Assembly: GCF_014204975.1 (NCBI RefSeq)
Contig: NZ_JACHMM010000001.1
Span: forward strand, 1,302,001 to 1,366,000
Origin: Jiangella mangrovi
GTDB taxonomy: Bacteria; Actinomycetota; Actinomycetes; Jiangellales; Jiangellaceae
DNA length: 64,000 bases
Reading direction: 5' to 3'
This document shows, one piece after another, positions 24,312-32,531 of this stretch. A program made the translations under genes and the position numbers. Within the stretch, counting starts at the first letter, position 1, and every line of letters starts with the position of its first letter. The notes beneath the pieces are model-generated. The model was not told the origin of the DNA. It was given only the letters and a program-made list of their open reading frames with translations, and ran no database searches.

Positions 24312-24683
24312 ATGCCGGTACCCGGGCCCGTCCGCCGTCGGTGTCAGGAGCTCCTCGAGCCGGGCGAGCGGATCGACTACCTCGTCCCGGTGGTGCTCGC
24401 GTGGATCGGCGCGCTCCCGGCCGAGGTCGAGTGCCACATCGCCGTCACCGACCGGCGCATCGCCGTGCTCATCGGCAGCCAGTGGCGCCGGGGCGGGCCC
24501 ACCGAGGTGACGCTGCAGTACCCGCGCGCCACGCGGCTCGGCCCGGTCGACTTCCGCCCGGTGCCCACGTTCGACCTGGGCAGCCGCTCCTACGAGATCG
24601 ACGACGAGTACGTGGCCGCCGTCCACGCCGCCGACGCCGAGCTCGACGGTCTGCTCCCCGAGGACCCGTTCCCCGGCGCCTGA
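24312..24683 (+). CDS. Conserved small protein of unknown function
   Basis: Protein of 123 residues, soluble, without signal peptide. The pattern 'LLEPGERIDYLVPVVLAW', 'ECHIAVTDRRIAVLIGSQWRR', 'TEVTLQYPRATRLGPVDF' resembles bacterial PH-like (bPH) domains that begin with a GE-x-I motif and contain 'VTDRRI'. The C-terminus 'YEIDDEYVAAVHAADAEL' fits a final helix. Function unknown. The only upstream site is GAGG one base from the ATG, so translation may start differently or be leaderless. It is convergent with the GntR-type regulator 4 bp away. Confidence 0.7.
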   Translation: MPVPGPVRRRCQELLEPGERIDYLVPVVLAWIGALPAEVECHIAVTDRRIAVLIGSQWRRGGPTEVTLQYPRATRLGPVDFRPVPTFDLGSRSYEIDDEYVAAVHAADAELDGLLPEDPFPGA

Positions 24684-24687
24684 GGGC

Positions 24688-25377
24688 TCAGGCCAGGCGC
24701 GACGCGCGGTAGAAGCCCTCGATGTGCTCGGCCACCAGCTGGGCCGCGGTGTCGCCGTCGCCGCCGGTGACCGCCGCGAGCACGGCCCGGTGCTGGGCGC
24801 GCAGCCCGGCCGCGGCCGACGGCCAGTCGGGGAGGTTCGGGGCGGCCGCCATGACGTAGCCGTGGATCGCCTCGCGCAGCGACGCCATGATCGTCGACAC
24901 CAGCACGTTGCCGGCGAGCGTCGCCAGCGCGACGTGGAACTCCGCGTCGAGCAGGTGGAAGCGCTCGCGCGGCAGCTCGGGGTCGTCCATGGCATCGAGC
25001 AGCGCCCCGGCCGCGGCCAGCTGGTCCGGCTCGGCCCGGCCGGCCGCCTCGCGCACCGCCCACGACTCGAGCAGCACCCGGGTCTGGACGATGTCGCCCA
25101 TGGGCAGATGGCTGGTCGCCAGGTGCAGCCGCAGCGTCGCCGTCAGCGGGGAGGCGGGGTCGGCGACGATGACCGCACCCGCGTCGGGGCCGGAGCCGAC
25201 CGCCGTCCGGACCACCCCCATGGCCTCGAGCACGCGGATCGCCTCGCGGACCGAGGGGCGGCTGACGCCGAGCTGCCCGGCCAGGGCACGTTCGCCGGGC
25301 AGCCGGTCGCCCAGCCGCAGCTTCCCCGCGGCGAGGTCGGCCTCGACCTGGCGCAGCACGAGCTCGTGAGTTCTCAC
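24688..25377 (-). CDS. FadR-subfamily GntR transcriptional regulator
   Basis: DNA-binding repressor of 229 residues, probably of the divergent 2-hydroxy-acid oxidase operon. The winged helix at about 10-70 is 'LRLGDRLPGERALAGQLGVSRPSVREAIRVLEAMGVVRT', followed by an all-helical FCD ligand domain ('VLLESWAVREAAGR', 'FHLLDAEFHVALATLAGNVLVSTIMASLREAI', 'QHRAVLAAVTGGDGDTAAQLVAEHIEGFY') with the Asp and His residues that bind a metal or organic acid. GTG 25377 is 4 nt after GGAGG; a GTG at 25380 is too close to the site. Ligand is probably a hydroxy or sugar acid; lactate regulators (LldR) belong to this family. Confidence 0.87.
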   Translation of the reverse strand: MRTHELVLRQVEADLAAGKLRLGDRLPGERALAGQLGVSRPSVREAIRVLEAMGVVRTAVGSGPDAGAVIVADPASPLTATLRLHLATSHLPMGDIVQTRVLLESWAVREAAGRAEPDQLAAAGALLDAMDDPELPRERFHLLDAEFHVALATLAGNVLVSTIMASLREAIHGYVMAAAPNLPDWPSAAAGLRAQHRAVLAAVTGGDGDTAAQLVAEHIEGFYRASRLA

Positions 25378-25410
25378 CACTCCTCCACAGGCCGAACCTA
25401 GCTGATAGTG

Positions 25411-25425
25411 TGTGGTCTGACCACA
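25411..25425. promoter_or_regulatory. FadR-type operator between divergent genes
   Basis: TGTGGTC-T-GACCACA is a perfect 7-bp palindrome around one base and contains TGGTCTGACCA, the recognised FadR-subfamily half-site form. It lies between the regulator (25377) and the oxidase (25450) starts, just after a GATAGT -10-like sequence (25404-25409), so binding should block the oxidase promoter and possibly the regulator's own. Confidence 0.8.
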
Positions 25426-25449
25426 GGATCGACGTCCCCGGAGCCTCGC

Positions 25450-26661
25450 ATGACCGAACGGCAACTCCCCCGCTGGTCCGAGCTCAAGCCGCTGCTGCGC
25501 GCGAAGCCGCCGGTGCTCAACCCGACGGACCGGCGGCTGGCGAAGGCGCTGACCATCGCCGACCTGCGCCGCATCGCCCGGCTGCGCACGCCGCGGTCGG
25601 TCTTCGACTACACCGACGGCGCGGCCGAGGCCGAGATCAGCCTGCGCCGGGCCCGGTCGCTGTTCAGGCAGCTGGAGTTCCGGCCGTCGATCCTGCACGA
25701 CGTGTCCGAGGTCGACACCACGACGACCATGCTCGGGCAGCCGGCCGCGCAGCCCTTCGCGTTCGCCCCCACCGGCTTCACCCGGATGATGAACCACGAG
25801 GGCGAGACCGCCGTGGCCCGGGTCGCCGAGCGGATCGGCATCCCCTACTCGCTGTCGACCATGGGCACCACGTCCATCGAGGACGTCGCCGCCGCGGCGC
25901 CGCGGGCGCGCAAGTGGTTCCAGCTCTACGTGTGGAAGGACCGCTCGGCCGGCGAGGACCTGGTGAAGCGGGCCGCGAACGCCGGGTTCGAGGGGCTCAT
26001 GCTCACCGTCGACGTCCCGGTGGCCGGCGCCCGGCTGCGCGACGTCCGCAACGGGTTCACCATCCCGCCGTCGCTGACCGCGAAGACCGTGCTCGACGCC
26101 GCGGCGCACCCGGCCTGGTGGATGAACCTGCTGACGACGAAGCCGCTGCAGTTCGCCTCGCTGACGTCGTGGAAGGGCACCATCGCGGAGCTGCTGAACC
26201 TGCTCTTCGACCCGACCATGACCATCGACGACCTCGCCTGGCTGCGCTCCATCTGGTCCGGCCCGCTCATCGTCAAGGGCATCCAGACCGTCGACGACGC
26301 CAAGCGGGTGGTCGACGCCGGCGCCGACGCCATCGTGCTGTCCAACCACGGTGGCCGCCAGCTCGACCGCGCGCCGGTGCCCCTGCGCATCCTGCCCGAG
26401 GTCGCGGCCGCGGTCGGCGGGCAGACCGAGATCTACCTCGACACCGGCATCATGAGCGGCGCCGACATCGTGGCGGCCAAGGCGCTGGGCGCCGACGCCT
26501 GCCTGGTCGGGCGCGCCTACCTGTACGGGCTGATGGCCGGCGGCGAGCGCGGCGTCGCGCGGGCCGCCGAGATCCTCACCACCGAGGTGCGCCGCACCAT
26601 GGCGTTGCTCGGCGCCCGCACCGTCGACGACCTGAACCCGGATCACGTCCGGCTCCCCTGA
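25450..26661 (+). CDS. FMN-dependent alpha-hydroxy-acid oxidase/dehydrogenase (LldD-like)
   Basis: Flavoenzyme of 403 residues in the L-lactate dehydrogenase / glycolate oxidase family, oxidising a 2-hydroxy acid to the 2-keto acid. Seen: '[20 protein letters not shown]', the FMN-binding '[17 protein letters not shown]', '[15 protein letters not shown]', '[10 protein letters not shown]', '[22 protein letters not shown]', the catalytic '[18 protein letters not shown]' (active-site His) and '[34 protein letters not shown]'. It is divergent from a FadR regulator and 30 bp upstream of a fumarylacetoacetate-hydrolase-family gene. The likely substrate is L-lactate, possibly released by the hydrolase; that pairing is inference. 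Confidence 0.88.
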   Translation: MTERQLPRWSELKPLLRAKPPVLNPTDRRLAKALTIADLRRIARLRTPRSVFDYTDGAAEAEISLRRARSLFRQLEFRPSILHDVSEVDTTTTMLGQPAAQPFAFAPTGFTRMMNHEGETAVARVAERIGIPYSLSTMGTTSIEDVAAAAPRARKWFQLYVWKDRSAGEDLVKRAANAGFEGLMLTVDVPVAGARLRDVRNGFTIPPSLTAKTVLDAAAHPAWWMNLLTTKPLQFASLTSWKGTIAELLNLLFDPTMTIDDLAWLRSIWSGPLIVKGIQTVDDAKRVVDAGADAIVLSNHGGRQLDRAPVPLRILPEVAAAVGGQTEIYLDTGIMSGADIVAAKALGADACLVGRAYLYGLMAGGERGVARAAEILTTEVRRTMALLGARTVDDLNPDHVRLP

Positions 26662-26691
26662 CCAGCACAAACACCTTCGAGGAGACACGAC

Positions 26692-27546
26692 ATGCAACTG
26701 ATGCGCATCGGTGAGCGAGGTGCGGAGCGCCCGGCCGTCCGCGGGGACGACGGCGTGCTCTACGACCTGTCCCCGGTCACGAGCGACATCGACGGGGCGT
26801 TCCTGGCCGGCGACGGCGTGAACCGGGCGCGGGCGGCGCTGGCGGCCGGCGAGCTTCCGGCCCTGCCCGACGGCGACGGCGTGCGGGTGGGTGCGCCGAT
26901 CGCGCGGCCCGGGAAGGTCGTGTGCATCGGCCTGAACTACCGCGACCACGCCGCCGAGACCGGCGCGGCCATCCCGGCCGAGCCGATCGTGTTCATGAAG
27001 GCCCCGAACACCGTCATCGGCCCGAACGACACCGTCCTCGTCCCCCGCGGCAGCGTGAAGACCGACTGGGAGGTCGAGCTCGGCGTGATCATCGGCGCGC
27101 AGGCCCGCTACCTCGACAGCCCCGACGACGCCGCCGGCGTGATCGCCGGCTACGCCATCAGCCACGACGTGTCCGAGCGGGAGTTCCAGCTCGAACGCGG
27201 CGGGCAGTGGGACAAGGGCAAGTCGTGCGAGACGTTCAACCCGCTCGGCCCCTGGCTGGTCCCCGCCGACGAGATCACCGACCCCGCCAAACTCGGACTG
27301 CGGTTGTGGGTGAACGGCGAGCCACGCCAGGACGGCACCACCGCCGACCTCATCTTCGGCATCGACCACGTCATCTGGTACCTGTCGCAGTTCATGGTCC
27401 TCGAACCCGGCGACCTCATCAACACCGGCACCCCCGCCGGCGTCGCCATGGGCATGCCCGGCCAGCCCTACCTGCGCGCCGGCGACACCATCGACCTCGA
27501 GATCGACGGCCTCGGCCACCAACGCCAGACCCTCCAGGACGCCTGA
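26692..27546 (+). CDS. Fumarylacetoacetate hydrolase family protein
   Basis: Metal-dependent C-C bond hydrolase of 284 residues. The catalytic domain shows 'KVVCIGLNYRDHAAETGA', 'EPIVFMKAPNTVIGPNDTV', 'DWEVELGVIIG' with the metal-binding acidic residues, 'HDVSEREFQLERGGQWDKGKSCETFNPLGPWLV' and 'NTGTPAGVAMG'. Members annotated as ureidoglycolate lyase or 2,4-diketo-3-deoxy-L-fuconate hydrolase share this form; the latter yields pyruvate and L-lactate, which would suit the upstream lactate-type oxidase. No sugar dehydratase or dehydrogenase of that pathway is in the window. GAGGAG precedes the ATG. It forms an operon with the oxidase under the FadR-type operator. Confidence 0.88.
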   Translation: MQLMRIGERGAERPAVRGDDGVLYDLSPVTSDIDGAFLAGDGVNRARAALAAGELPALPDGDGVRVGAPIARPGKVVCIGLNYRDHAAETGAAIPAEPIVFMKAPNTVIGPNDTVLVPRGSVKTDWEVELGVIIGAQARYLDSPDDAAGVIAGYAISHDVSEREFQLERGGQWDKGKSCETFNPLGPWLVPADEITDPAKLGLRLWVNGEPRQDGTTADLIFGIDHVIWYLSQFMVLEPGDLINTGTPAGVAMGMPGQPYLRAGDTIDLEIDGLGHQRQTLQDA

Positions 27547-27579
27547 CCGGCGTCCGTCACAGAGCTCCGGACACACGCG

Positions 27580-27616
27580 AGGGGCCGGCCGCCCATCGAC
27601 TGGGCGCCGGCCCCTT
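27580..27616. terminator. Bidirectional terminator between the hydrolase gene and lsr2
   Basis: Stem AGGGGCCGGC (27580-27589), one bulged C, GCCCA, loop TCGAC, TGGGC, GCCGGCCCCT (27606-27615), then TT. It is a 15-bp stem located between convergent genes. Confidence 0.8.
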
Positions 27617-27668
27617 CCGCGTCAAATCCCCCGTGCATCTCCCCGGTGATGCGTTGACGACTGCGTCA

Positions 27669-28004
27669 TCACCCGTGAGCGGTCTCGTACTTCGCCAGGA
27701 TGTCCGACGGAATGCGTCCCCGGTCGGACACCTTGAGGCCCTGGTCGCGGGCCCACTCACGGATCGCGGTGGTGTCGGTGCGGCTGGCTCGTCCGCCGGT
27801 GGCTGCTGCGCGCCCGCGTCCCCGCCGAGCCGAGGCACGACGCGCCGAGGCGACGTACGGAGCCAGGGCGTCGCGGAGTTTGCCGGCATTCTTCGCCGAC
27901 AGATCGATCTCGTACGAGGCGCCGTCCAGGGCGAAGCTCACGGTCTCGGTGGCTTCACCACCGTCGAGATCGTCGAGCAGAATCACCTGAACCTTTTGTG
28001 CCAT
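27669..28004 (-). CDS. lsr2: Lsr2 nucleoid-associated protein
   Basis: Actinobacterial xenogeneic silencer of 111 residues; it dimerises and bridges AT-rich DNA. The N-terminal dimerisation domain is 'MAQKVQVILLDDLDGGEATETVSFALDGASYEIDLSAKNA'. The middle is basic. The C-terminal domain 'IREWARDQGLKVSDRGRIPSDILAKYETAH' carries the RGR AT-hook-like motif. GGAAGGA lies 6 nt before the ATG. Position downstream of lysS is conserved across actinobacteria; here an acetyltransferase gene lies between. A promoter in an AT-rich patch directly upstream suggests it can silence itself. Confidence 0.96.
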   Translation of the reverse strand: MAQKVQVILLDDLDGGEATETVSFALDGASYEIDLSAKNAGKLRDALAPYVASARRASARRGRGRAAATGGRASRTDTTAIREWARDQGLKVSDRGRIPSDILAKYETAHG

Positions 28005-28055
28005 CGTTGATCCTTCCTGCGGGGTGCACTCGAAGATTTGGTCTTGACTACTCTA

Positions 28056-28084
28056 TTGTTACGCTCTGGAACGGGAATTTTCAA
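28056..28084 (-). promoter_or_regulatory. Predicted sigma-A-type promoter of lsr2
   Basis: Minus strand: TTGAAA (28084-28079), 17 bp, TAACAA (28061-28056), about 52 bp before the lsr2 ATG. It is unusually AT-rich for this DNA and overlaps the last bases of the acetyltransferase gene. Confidence 0.6.
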
Positions 28085-28668
28085 TTCATCTGCCGCGAGT
28101 CGTCGCGGCCGATTTGTGGCGTCCTACCCATTAGCCTGAGCATCCGGACGTTACCCAGAGTATTCGGCTTCACCCGGTCCAGGTCGAGGAACTCGGCGAC
28201 ACCTTCGTCGGCCGAGCGCAACAACTGCGCGTACACGTCGGTGTCGACCGGCGTGCCTTCCACTCGCTCGAATCCGTGCCGCTCGAAGAAGTCGACCTCG
28301 AAGGTGAGGCAGAACACCCGCGCGACGCCGAGTTCTTCGGCCACTTCCAGCAATCGGGACAGCAGGACGTGGCCGACACCGTGCCCGCGCCATTCAGGGT
28401 CGACGGCAAGGGTACGCACCTCGGCCAGATCTTCCCACATGACGTGTAACGCGCCACAGCCGATGACGGTGCCCGCACCGTGATCGCCGGCGGTTTCCAC
28501 CACCCAGAACTCCTGGATGTCCTCATATAGGGTGACCGTCTCTTTGGATAGCAGGATGCGCTGCGATGCGTATCCGTCGAGCAGGGGGCGGATGTACCGC
28601 ACATCGGCCGTGCGGGCCCGCCTCACCCGAAAGCGCTGATCCGGCTCGATTTCGGCCGGGGCCGTCAT
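28081..28668 (-). CDS. argA: GNAT N-acetyltransferase, ArgA-like (amino-acid N-acetyltransferase)
   Basis: Protein of 195 residues with the GNAT fold. It resembles the short actinobacterial ArgA type that acetylates L-glutamate or glutamine at the first step of arginine synthesis (mycobacterial Rv2747 family). Seen: 'RVRRARTADVRYIRPLLDGYASQRILLSKETVTLYEDIQEFWVVE', 'GALHVMWEDLAEVRTLAVDPEWRGHGVGHVLLSRLLEVAEELGVARVFCLTFEVDFFERHGF', including the acetyl-CoA loop RGHGVG. It starts in an ATGA overlap with the lysS stop. The C-terminal tail past about 165 is longer than usual. I am confident of the family, less so of substrate. Confidence 0.82.
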   Translation of the reverse strand: MTAPAEIEPDQRFRVRRARTADVRYIRPLLDGYASQRILLSKETVTLYEDIQEFWVVETAGDHGAGTVIGCGALHVMWEDLAEVRTLAVDPEWRGHGVGHVLLSRLLEVAEELGVARVFCLTFEVDFFERHGFERVEGTPVDTDVYAQLLRSADEGVAEFLDLDRVKPNTLGNVRMLRLMGRTPQIGRDDSRQMN

Positions 28669-30170
28669 TCCGGCTTCACCAGCGGGAACAAGATCGTCTC
28701 GCGAATCCCCGCATCGGTGAGCAGCATCATCAGCCGGTCGATTCCCAGGCCCATGCCACCGGTGGGAGGCATGCCGTATTCGAGTGCGCGCAGGAAGTCC
28801 TCGTCGAGTTGCATGGCCTCGGGGTCGCCCGCCGCGGCCCGCAGCGACTGCGCCGTCAGCCGCTCACGCTGGACGACGGGGTCGACCAGCTCGGAGTAGG
28901 CCACGCCGAGCTCGACCCCGCGGATGATGAGGTCCCACGCCTCGGTGAGCCGGGGCTCGTCGCGGTGCGGCCGGGCCAGCGGCCGGACCTCCTCCGGATA
29001 GTCGCGGATGAACGTGGGCGCCATGTAGGTGTGCTCGGCCAGCTTCTCGAACAGCTCGAGCACGACCTCGCCGTGACCCCACGTCGGGTCCAGCCCGACC
29101 TCGTGCTTCTCGGCCAGCTCGCGCAGCCGCTCGACCGGGGTGTCGATGGTGACCTCTTCGCCGACGGCGTGCGAGACGGCCTCGTGCAGGGTCACGTACT
29201 GCCACGGCGCCTCGAGGTCGATCTCGCCGCCCCGGCCGTCGGGCACGACAGTGGCGCCGATGGCGCGCGCCGCGTCGAGCACGAGGTCGCGGGTGAGCGC
29301 GGCCTGGGTGTCGTAGTCGCCGTAGGCCTCATAGGACTCGAGCATGGTGAACTCGGGACTGTGCGTGGAATCGACGCCCTCGTTCCGGAAGATGCGCCCG
29401 ATCTCGTACACCTTGTCGACGCCTCCGACGATCGCGCGCTTGAGGTACAGCTCGATCGCGATACGCAAAGTCATCGGAATGTCGAACGCATTCAGGTGCG
29501 TGTGGAAAGGCCGCGCCGAGGCACCGCCGTGCACGAGCTGCAGCACCGGCGTCTCGACCTCGATGTAGCCGTGCCGGTGCAGCGTTTCCCGCAGCGACCG
29601 CGTGACGATGGCACGAGTTCGCACCATGGAGCGCGCCGACGGATTGACGACGAGGTCGACGTAACGCTGCCGGACCCGGGTTTCCTCATTCAAATCCTTG
29701 TGCGCCACCGGCAACGGCCGCAGCGCCTTGGAAACCATGGTCCAGCGATCGGCGGAGACGGACAGCTCGCCGCGCTTACTGACGATGACCTCGCCCTCGA
29801 CGCCGACGTGATCGCCGATGTCGACCAGGTGCTTCCAGGACGCCAGACTCTCCTCGCCCACGCGATCGAGCGACAACATCACCTGGAGTTCGGCGCCGTC
29901 GCCTTCGCGCAGCCGGGCAAAACAGAGTTTGCCGGTGTTGCGCAGGAAGATCACCCGGCCGGCGACCGACGCGCGGTCACCGGTTTCGGTGCCTGGGGCC
30001 AAGTCGGGATAAGCCGCCCGCAACGCCTCGAACGTGTGGCTGCGCGGGAATCCGAGGCGATACGGGGGCTCCCCGGAGGCCAGCAACTCCGCGCGCTTCT
30101 CGCGCCGGATGCGCATCTGCTCGGGCAAATCCTGATCGTCGGTCGGCGGCAGTCCACTCATGGGGGTCAA
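28665..30170 (-). CDS. lysS: Lysyl-tRNA synthetase, class II
   Basis: Charges tRNA-Lys with lysine. The 501 residues are of usual length. The OB-fold anticodon-binding domain covers about 65-165 ('ASVAGRVIFLRNTGKLCFARLREGDGAELQVML'). The class II catalytic core follows, with motif 1 near 'GYIEVETPVLQ', motif 2 'YEIGRIFRNEGVDSTHSPEFTMLE' and motif 3 'GGMGLGIDRLMMLLTD'. The start may be ATG 30170 or ATG 30161, three codons in. The gene is translationally coupled to the acetyltransferase (ATGA). coaX normally lies just upstream in actinobacteria; here four genes intervene. Confidence 0.95.
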   Translation of the reverse strand: MTPMSGLPPTDDQDLPEQMRIRREKRAELLASGEPPYRLGFPRSHTFEALRAAYPDLAPGTETGDRASVAGRVIFLRNTGKLCFARLREGDGAELQVMLSLDRVGEESLASWKHLVDIGDHVGVEGEVIVSKRGELSVSADRWTMVSKALRPLPVAHKDLNEETRVRQRYVDLVVNPSARSMVRTRAIVTRSLRETLHRHGYIEVETPVLQLVHGGASARPFHTHLNAFDIPMTLRIAIELYLKRAIVGGVDKVYEIGRIFRNEGVDSTHSPEFTMLESYEAYGDYDTQAALTRDLVLDAARAIGATVVPDGRGGEIDLEAPWQYVTLHEAVSHAVGEEVTIDTPVERLRELAEKHEVGLDPTWGHGEVVLELFEKLAEHTYMAPTFIRDYPEEVRPLARPHRDEPRLTEAWDLIIRGVELGVAYSELVDPVVQRERLTAQSLRAAAGDPEAMQLDEDFLRALEYGMPPTGGMGLGIDRLMMLLTDAGIRETILFPLVKPE

Positions 30171-30266
30171 GCCTAGGCCGTGATGGTTCGCGACTTGTCA
30201 TGGCGGGCGGCAATTGGTTGCCGGTGGGTACGAGGACGATCACACTCATAGGAGGAGGTGAGGTCG

Positions 30267-30602
30267 ATGAGCACAGTGCAGGTCGTCGACCGCGGTGCCC
30301 GCGAGATCGTCGTGTTCCTCTCCGGTGACGTCGGCAGCGATCCCGCCGACGAGTTCGGCGCGGCCGTCGAAGAGGTCGACCGGCTCGAGCAGCTCAACGC
30401 CCTGGACCACGTGGTCGTCGACATGCATCGCGTCACCGGCATGACCGACGCCGCCATCGGCTTCCTGCGCGAGCTGTCGTCCCGCGGCCGCCGGTCCGGG
30501 TTCGAGGTGTCGTTCGCGGCGCTCAGCGGCCCGGCCCACCGGGCCGTCGAGGCGAACGGCTGGTCGTTCGTCGAGCACAGCCCCGACACTGAGCGCGCCT
30601 GA
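30267..30602 (+). CDS. STAS-domain protein (anti-anti-sigma-like)
   Basis: Small cytoplasmic protein of 111 residues with a single STAS domain ('IVVFLSGDVGSDPADEFGAAVEEVDRL', 'NALDHVVVDMHRVTGMTDAAIGFLRELSSRGRRSGFEVSFAAL', 'AHRAVEANGW'). In SpoIIAA-type anti-sigma antagonists a Ser or Thr is phosphorylated in the D-hs(S/T)-G-x-x loop; here the loop reads 'DMHRVTGMTDAA', with Thr at the usual site. A partner kinase/anti-sigma gene is absent nearby, so its target is elsewhere. GGAGGAGG precedes ATG 30267, favoured over an in-frame GTG at 30258. It is divergent from lysS. Confidence 0.8.
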   Translation: MSTVQVVDRGAREIVVFLSGDVGSDPADEFGAAVEEVDRLEQLNALDHVVVDMHRVTGMTDAAIGFLRELSSRGRRSGFEVSFAALSGPAHRAVEANGWSFVEHSPDTERA

Positions 30603-30605
30603 GGC

Positions 30606-31526
30606 TCACCGGGTCAGGAACGCCCGGGCCGCGGTGACGTAGCGGTCGTGGCCCGCCTCGGCGGCGGGCCCGTCGGCGTGCCCGGACGACAGCACGACCA
30701 GCTCCTTCGGGCCGGGCAGCGCGTTGTGGACGGCGAACTGGCCCGGCGGCGGGACGACGGCGTCGGCCAGTGCGGGCGCCACCAGCGTGGGGATGCGAAG
30801 CCGGGCGGCCGCCGTCGCGGCGTCGAAGAACCGCAGCACCTCGCGGGCCCGCGGGTGGGCGGCGACGTGCCGGCGCACGGCCTCGCCGCTGCCCTCGCAC
30901 GGGATGGCCAGCCGTACGTCGTGGTTGCCGAAGCTGGGCACGTGCAGCACGGCGGCGGCGAAGCGGTCGTCCCACGGCAGCGCCAGTGCGCCGATGCCGC
31001 CACCGAAGCTCGAGCCCACGTAGGCCAGCCGCGCGGGCGGCGACGGCAGCAGGGCGAGCAGCGCCGACGCCGCGCACCACAGGTCGGAGGCGCACCCGCC
31101 GTGCACGTAGGTCTCCACGGAGCCGATGCCGTGCAGCACGTGCTCGGCCGCGACCGCCGGGATGCCCGGGACCAGCCCGCGGTCCGGCAGCCCGCGGAAC
31201 GCCGTGAACAGCGCCGCGGCGCCGTCCGGGACCAGGTCGAGCTCGGGCCCGTCGCGGCCGCCGTAGCCGTGCCCGACCACGAGCGCCAGCTCGACCGGGC
31301 CGTCGGGCCGCACCAGCCACCCGCCCAGGCGGACGCCGTCGAGCGACGTGAACTCGATGTCCATCACCCCGCCCGGGCCGGAGCCGAGCACCACCGGCGC
31401 CGGGTCGACCGCGCGCGCCCGGGCCTGCAGCCCGGACCAGAACGCCGCGAAGCCCGGCGGCTCGGGCGGCGCGCCGACCCGCAGCAGCGCCGCCTCGTCG
31501 TAGCCGTGGGTCGCCGTCACGGTCAC
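30606..31526 (-). CDS. Acetyl-xylan-esterase-type alpha/beta hydrolase
   Basis: Serine hydrolase of 306 residues in the AXE1/cephalosporin C deacetylase family, which removes small acyl groups. Seen: 'FTSLDGVRLGGWLVRPDGPVELALVVGHGYGGRDGPELDLVPDGAAALFTAFRGLPDRG', the nucleophile elbow 'YVGSSFGGGIGALAL' (G-x-S-x-G), 'IPTLVAPALADAVVPPPGQFAVHNAL' (Asp) and 'LSSGHADGP' (His). It lacks a signal peptide. The GTG start overlaps the stop of the upstream dehydrogenase-like gene (GTGA), placing it in the same operon as an ECF41-controlled gene. The substrate is unknown. Confidence 0.83.
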   Translation of the reverse strand: MTVTATHGYDEAALLRVGAPPEPPGFAAFWSGLQARARAVDPAPVVLGSGPGGVMDIEFTSLDGVRLGGWLVRPDGPVELALVVGHGYGGRDGPELDLVPDGAAALFTAFRGLPDRGLVPGIPAVAAEHVLHGIGSVETYVHGGCASDLWCAASALLALLPSPPARLAYVGSSFGGGIGALALPWDDRFAAAVLHVPSFGNHDVRLAIPCEGSGEAVRRHVAAHPRAREVLRFFDAATAAARLRIPTLVAPALADAVVPPPGQFAVHNALPGPKELVVLSSGHADGPAAEAGHDRYVTAARAFLTR

Positions 31527-32458
31527 CGATCGTAGAAGCCCTGCCGCCAGCTCGGGTGCTCCGGCTTCCAACCCAGCTCACGCCGGGCCTTGGCGTTGGA
31601 CGAGCCGCGGAGCGTGGTCATGAACGCCACGCCGAAGTCGCCGATCAGCGGCCTGGCGAGCCAGGCCGGCAGCCGCCGGGGCGGCTTCGCGCCGAACGCC
31701 GCCGCGAGCGTGGCCAGCATCTCCGCGACCGGTGCCGGGTCGTCGTCGACGATGTTGTAGACACCGGGCGTCCCGCCCTCGATCGCCGCGAGCGTGGCCC
31801 GCGCGGCGTCGTCGATGTGGACGACCGACCACACCGCCGTCCCGCCGCCGACGATCGGGAGCCGTCGCCTGCGCACCAGATCGGCGAACGTGTCGCTGGT
31901 CAGCCCGGTGCCGTTGCCATAGAAGCTGCCGTAGCGCAGCGCGAGTCCGTCGATGCCGGGCGTGCTGGTCGCGACCCGCTCGACGTACTGGATGCCGCGC
32001 AGCGACTCGCTGCAGGCGGACTCCGGGTTCGGCTCCAGCGGGTCGTCCTCCGTCTTGACCGGGCCGCCGCTGCGAGCATTCGGCCAGCCGGTGAAGCTCT
32101 GGGCCACGAGCCGGGTCACGCCCGTCTCCCGGGCAGCCGCCAGCAGGTGGTCGGTGCCCGCGGTGCGCAGCCGGTTGGTGGTGGCGAAGTCACGGTCGAA
32201 CCGCTTGAAGTTGCCGGTCTGGTCCCTCAGCGCGCTCTGCTGGTGCACGATGACGTCGGGCCGGGCGGCGCGAACCGCGGCCATGACGCTCTCGGCGTCC
32301 AGCCCGTTCATCACGACGCCCTCGGCACCGGCGGCGCGCAGCTCGGCGAGCTTGGACTCGGAACGAGTGGTGCCGGTCACCTCGTGCCCGGCCTGGACCA
32401 GCAGCGGAGTGAGTGACCGTCCTACGGCGCCGGTGGCGCCGGCCAGGAAGACTCGCAT
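31523..32458 (-). CDS. NAD(P)-dependent epimerase/dehydratase-like protein, predicted ECF41 target
   Basis: Extended short-chain dehydrogenase of 311 residues. The N-terminal nucleotide motif is 'VFLAGATGAVGRSLTPLLVQAGHEVTGTTRS', with 'ARPDVIVHQQSAL', 'LVAQSFTGWP', 'LALRYGSFYG' and 'VWSVVHIDDAARATLAAIE'. The usual YxxxK pair is replaced around 'LRYGSFYGNGT'. Epimerase-type oxidoreductases are among the genes typically paired with ECF41 sigma factors, and the divergent gene is an ECF41. The promoter matches the ECF41 consensus exactly. Substrate unknown. Confidence 0.86.
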   Translation of the reverse strand: MRVFLAGATGAVGRSLTPLLVQAGHEVTGTTRSESKLAELRAAGAEGVVMNGLDAESVMAAVRAARPDVIVHQQSALRDQTGNFKRFDRDFATTNRLRTAGTDHLLAAARETGVTRLVAQSFTGWPNARSGGPVKTEDDPLEPNPESACSESLRGIQYVERVATSTPGIDGLALRYGSFYGNGTGLTSDTFADLVRRRRLPIVGGGTAVWSVVHIDDAARATLAAIEGGTPGVYNIVDDDPAPVAEMLATLAAAFGAKPPRRLPAWLARPLIGDFGVAFMTTLRGSSNAKARRELGWKPEHPSWRQGFYDR

Positions 32459-32494
32459 GTCCTTCTCCTCTTCTTCTCGTGTCTCGCCCCCTCC

Positions 32495-32521
32495 GACGAG
32501 GCGGTTCGCGATCCTGTGACA
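32495..32521 (-). promoter_or_regulatory. ECF41 promoter upstream of the epimerase-like gene
   Basis: Minus strand: TGTCACA (32521-32515), 16 bp, CGTC (32498-32495), about 37 nt before the ATG at 32458. TGTCACA-N16-CGTC is the ECF41 consensus as I recall it from the family. Confidence 0.8.
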
Positions 32522-32531
32522 CGATCGAGAG

